Source: G963665085 sp963665085 (GTDB taxonomy: Bacteria > Bacteroidota > Bacteroidia > Bacteroidales > JAAAOM01). From it: a DNA stretch of 64,000 nt. The number at the start of each line of letters is the position of its first letter. Position 1 is the stretch's first letter. The position numbers and the translations under genes are program-made. Below are positions 61,974 to 64,000 of the stretch, one piece after another. The notes under the pieces are model-generated. The model was not told where the DNA came from. It made no database searches and saw only the letters and a program-made list of their open reading frames with translations. Location: positions 124,001 through 188,000 of the forward strand of contig CAXXXS010000002.1 in the NCBI GenBank assembly GCA_963665085.2, in the 5' to 3' direction.

Positions 61974-63563
61974 TTACCATCCGGCATTTTGTACCAGTTC
62001 ATAGTCCGTACCTTCTGTTTTTTCAATTTCTTCAGGAGGAATAGGCCAAACATGATGGTATTCCGGATTGTAATCCCGGGCTTCCCAAACTACTGTTTCT
62101 TCTGAGCTTATTAAGTTCATAGAGGCATCATAGTTATACCTCATTCCAGAAAGAGGCTGCGCATAATTTGCTTCAGCATCCTCCCAACGTACCAAATCAA
62201 AATGTCGATCGGCAAATTCTCCAGCTAGCTCACAACGTCTTTCGTGCTTTAAATCTTCAAGCGTACAGTCAGATTTCGCAGCTAATCCAGCTCTATCGCG
62301 AATCATATTAATTTCTTCATCTCCTGATCCTGCACCATTCAACATGATTTTCGCTTCAGCTTTCATTAATATTATATCTGCATAACGAATAAGAGGTACC
62401 CATAAATCTGTAGTTACGTAATCACCACTTGTATTTATTGTATTACCTATTGGCTCGTCGTATTGATACGGTTCAAGATATTTGCTGAACATAAATCCTG
62501 TCAGATTATTTGAGGTCTGATACCATACAAAGTCGTCTCCAAAGAAATTTTCTATTGTATCACCATCCGTTATCAAAGTAGCTTTTCTTCGATAATCACC
62601 ATCTTCAAATTCATCATCAAGATCTTTTGTTGGCTGGAAATATCCCCAACCATTGTAATATCCCCAACCTTTATTTTCAAGCATTACACCAGGGAGCATA
62701 CTTCCTCTATTTTCATTAGATACAACCGACCAAAGGTATTCGCTGGACAGATTGTTTTCAATTTTAAATACACTATGGAAATCTTCCGAAGGAGTATCTG
62801 TATCTATAAGAGCTCTCCCTGAAGAAGAATTCGCAATTAAATCTGCATAGTCAATAACGCTCTGCCAATCTTCTGTATATAAAGATATTTTTGCCATCAC
62901 AGCTAAAGCAGCATCTTTATGAGGCCTTCCCTTATCTTCGCTATCCATATCTTCAAGAGAAGGTAAAAGTTCGTATGCAAGCTGGAGTTTCTCCATTGCA
63001 TAATCATAGTTAACCTGTACGTTTTCTTCTCTAGCTTTCATATAATCTGTAGGATCTTCCTCACTTAAGATAGGAATCCCCATTTTACTATCACCATAGT
63101 GGTAGGATAACTCGAAATACATCCATCCAGACATAAAATAAGCTTGTCCCAAACAGAAATCGCGAACGTCTTCTGAAATCAGGCCTTCTTCATCCATTTC
63201 TTTTATGTTGCGGATCACATCATTACAAAGGCGAATTGTTTTCCAGTGCCTAGACCAAGAATCATTAAGATAACTTACATTCCCGTCTGAAGTAAAATTC
63301 TTAAGTGCACCAATGGAGCTTTTATTACGCCCGTCTATCATATCGTCAGATGCGTTGATAAGCCACATATATCCTCGCCCATACATTTCTTCCGCATCCA
63401 ATTCAGAATAAATAGAATTCGTACCTAAAATTGCAGCTGCATCATCAATCCAGAAATTTTCTGAGGATGGGGCTCCATACTGGGTGGTGTCTAAATAGTC
63501 TTCAGAACAAGAATAGAACTGAAAACTTAAGAATATAAACAATATATATATTATATTTTTCAT
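61974..63563 (-). CDS. SusD/RagB family nutrient-binding outer-membrane lipoprotein
   Basis: The protein is 529 aa. A lipobox (FYSCSED) is followed by the SusD fold: YLDTTQYGAPSSENFWIDDAAAILGTNSIY at the N-terminus, TPR-like helices (CLGQAYFMSGWMYFELSYHYG), and the C-terminal half with IRYADIILMKAEAKIMLNGA and RDRAGLAAKSDCTLEDLKHERRCELAGE. It caps the SusC channel and captures the ligand. It is coupled to the SusC gene 20 bp upstream. It defines the phosphoesterase genes downstream as part of a SusCD-type utilisation locus. Confidence 0.95.
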   Translation of the reverse strand: MKNIIYILFIFLSFQFYSCSEDYLDTTQYGAPSSENFWIDDAAAILGTNSIYSELDAEEMYGRGYMWLINASDDMIDGRNKSSIGALKNFTSDGNVSYLNDSWSRHWKTIRLCNDVIRNIKEMDEEGLISEDVRDFCLGQAYFMSGWMYFELSYHYGDSKMGIPILSEEDPTDYMKAREENVQVNYDYAMEKLQLAYELLPSLEDMDSEDKGRPHKDAALAVMAKISLYTEDWQSVIDYADLIANSSSGRALIDTDTPSEDFHSVFKIENNLSSEYLWSVVSNENRGSMLPGVMLENKGWGYYNGWGYFQPTKDLDDEFEDGDYRRKATLITDGDTIENFFGDDFVWYQTSNNLTGFMFSKYLEPYQYDEPIGNTINTSGDYVTTDLWVPLIRYADIILMKAEAKIMLNGAGSGDEEINMIRDRAGLAAKSDCTLEDLKHERRCELAGEFADRHFDLVRWEDAEANYAQPLSGMRYNYDASMNLISSEETVVWEARDYNPEYHHVWPIPPEEIEKTEGTDYELVQNAGW

Positions 63564-63583
63564 TGAATCAAAAATTTAAAAAA

Positions 63584-64000
63584 TTAAAAACTTAGACTTG
63601 CACCAAACATTACTGTTCTTGATTGTGGATATTTTAACATATCTAATCCATATTCACCTACTTCAGGATCAAAGCCTGAATAATTTGTAAAAGTCAACAA
63701 ATTTTGTCCGGTGCAATACAAACGCAATTTAGAAATACCAACTCGAGTCAATATGTTTGAAGGAAGAGTATACCCGATAGTCATAGTCTTCAAACGCAAA
63801 TATGAACCATCTTCCAGGTACCAATCAGAAGCAGTTGTATAGTTTCCATTTGAATCAACAAACTTTGCATAAGGAATATCTGCACCTGTATTACTTTCTG
63901 ACCAATAATCCTGTGCATCTGCCAACAGATTATATCCTTGTATTGGCTGAAGGGTTGAATATTTCCATCCTGCGAATACCTCTACATTTTGCACTCCCTG
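63584..64000 (-). CDS. SusC/RagA-type TonB-dependent receptor, C-terminal end only
   Basis: The last ~139 residues of a SusC-like barrel; the 5' part lies beyond the window edge. GSYLRLKTMTIGYTLPSNIL, LRLYCTGQNLLTFTNYSGFDPEVG and YPQSRTVMFGASLSF are the standard C-terminal motifs of SusC proteins, including the terminal aromatic residue of the barrel. It is followed after 20 bp by SusD. The regulator of the locus should lie upstream, outside the window. Confidence 0.95.
   Translation of the reverse strand, partial: QGVQNVEVFAGWKYSTLQPIQGYNLLADAQDYWSESNTGADIPYAKFVDSNGNYTTASDWYLEDGSYLRLKTMTIGYTLPSNILTRVGISKLRLYCTGQNLLTFTNYSGFDPEVGEYGLDMLKYPQSRTVMFGASLSF

Overview
This window is chromosomal DNA of a low-GC member of the Bacteroidota, probably class Bacteroidia in the broad Marinilabiliales/Prolixibacteraceae sense (my inference). 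The signs are a SusC/SusD pair, a hybrid two-component system (HTCS), proteins with type IX secretion (T9SS) C-terminal sorting domains, many lipoproteins and TonB-dependent receptors, and promoters of the TAnnTTTG type instead of sigma70 -10 boxes. Shine-Dalgarno sequences are mostly absent. No phage, complete insertion sequence or CRISPR array is visible.

Left part (1-16.1 kb): a tRNA-Ser(GCT); a LexA-like repressor divergent from a radical-SAM/DUF4130 DNA-repair pair, with two 13-bp operators between them; an operon of TonB-dependent receptor, secreted helical-repeat protein, LytS-type kinase and LytTR regulator; clpS; nfeD-floA; a BlaI/BlaR1-like pair with two dyad operators; a LysR regulator; a DinB-like protein; and an SDR protein. 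Two related ~125-bp imperfect inverted repeats (10757 and 14555) and a decayed gene lie among them.

Middle (16.4-41.5 kb): an HTCS regulator; a 149-aa secreted protein; a 1067-aa fusion of a CPBP/CAAX-type membrane protease to a complete TonB-dependent receptor; and a 1049-aa DNRLRE/InlB-repeat T9SS surface protein. Then comes a cluster with an AraC regulator, DUF3737 protein, C-S lyase, two carboxymuconolactone-decarboxylase-family proteins, MBL hydrolase, Omp85-like protein, aldo/keto reductase, esterase and cupin. Four promoters here carry the same two-site direct repeat (about C-N-GTAAT-N3-GGTA, copies 21 bp apart) exactly 64 bp upstream of the end of the TTTG element, which marks a small regulon.

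Right part (41.7-64 kb): a secreted DNA/RNA endonuclease; a restriction-modification operon whose methyltransferase is split at a run of eight G residues (probable phase variation), followed by the N-terminal remnant of a group II intron maturase; a T9SS protein with GLUG and Ig-like repeats; a small membrane protein; and a ~13.6 kb minus-strand locus. Reading from the window end, that locus encodes SusC (partial), SusD, a PD40/TPR lipoprotein with a CXXCH site, a GDPD-like phosphodiesterase, a calcineurin-like phosphoesterase with PA14, alkaline phosphatase, RidA, a NAGPA-type phosphodiester glycosidase, a FUSC membrane protein and a nucleotide-pyrophosphatase-like phosphoesterase with PA14. 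I read it as a SusCD-linked uptake and dephosphorylation system for phosphodiester-containing glycans or head groups.
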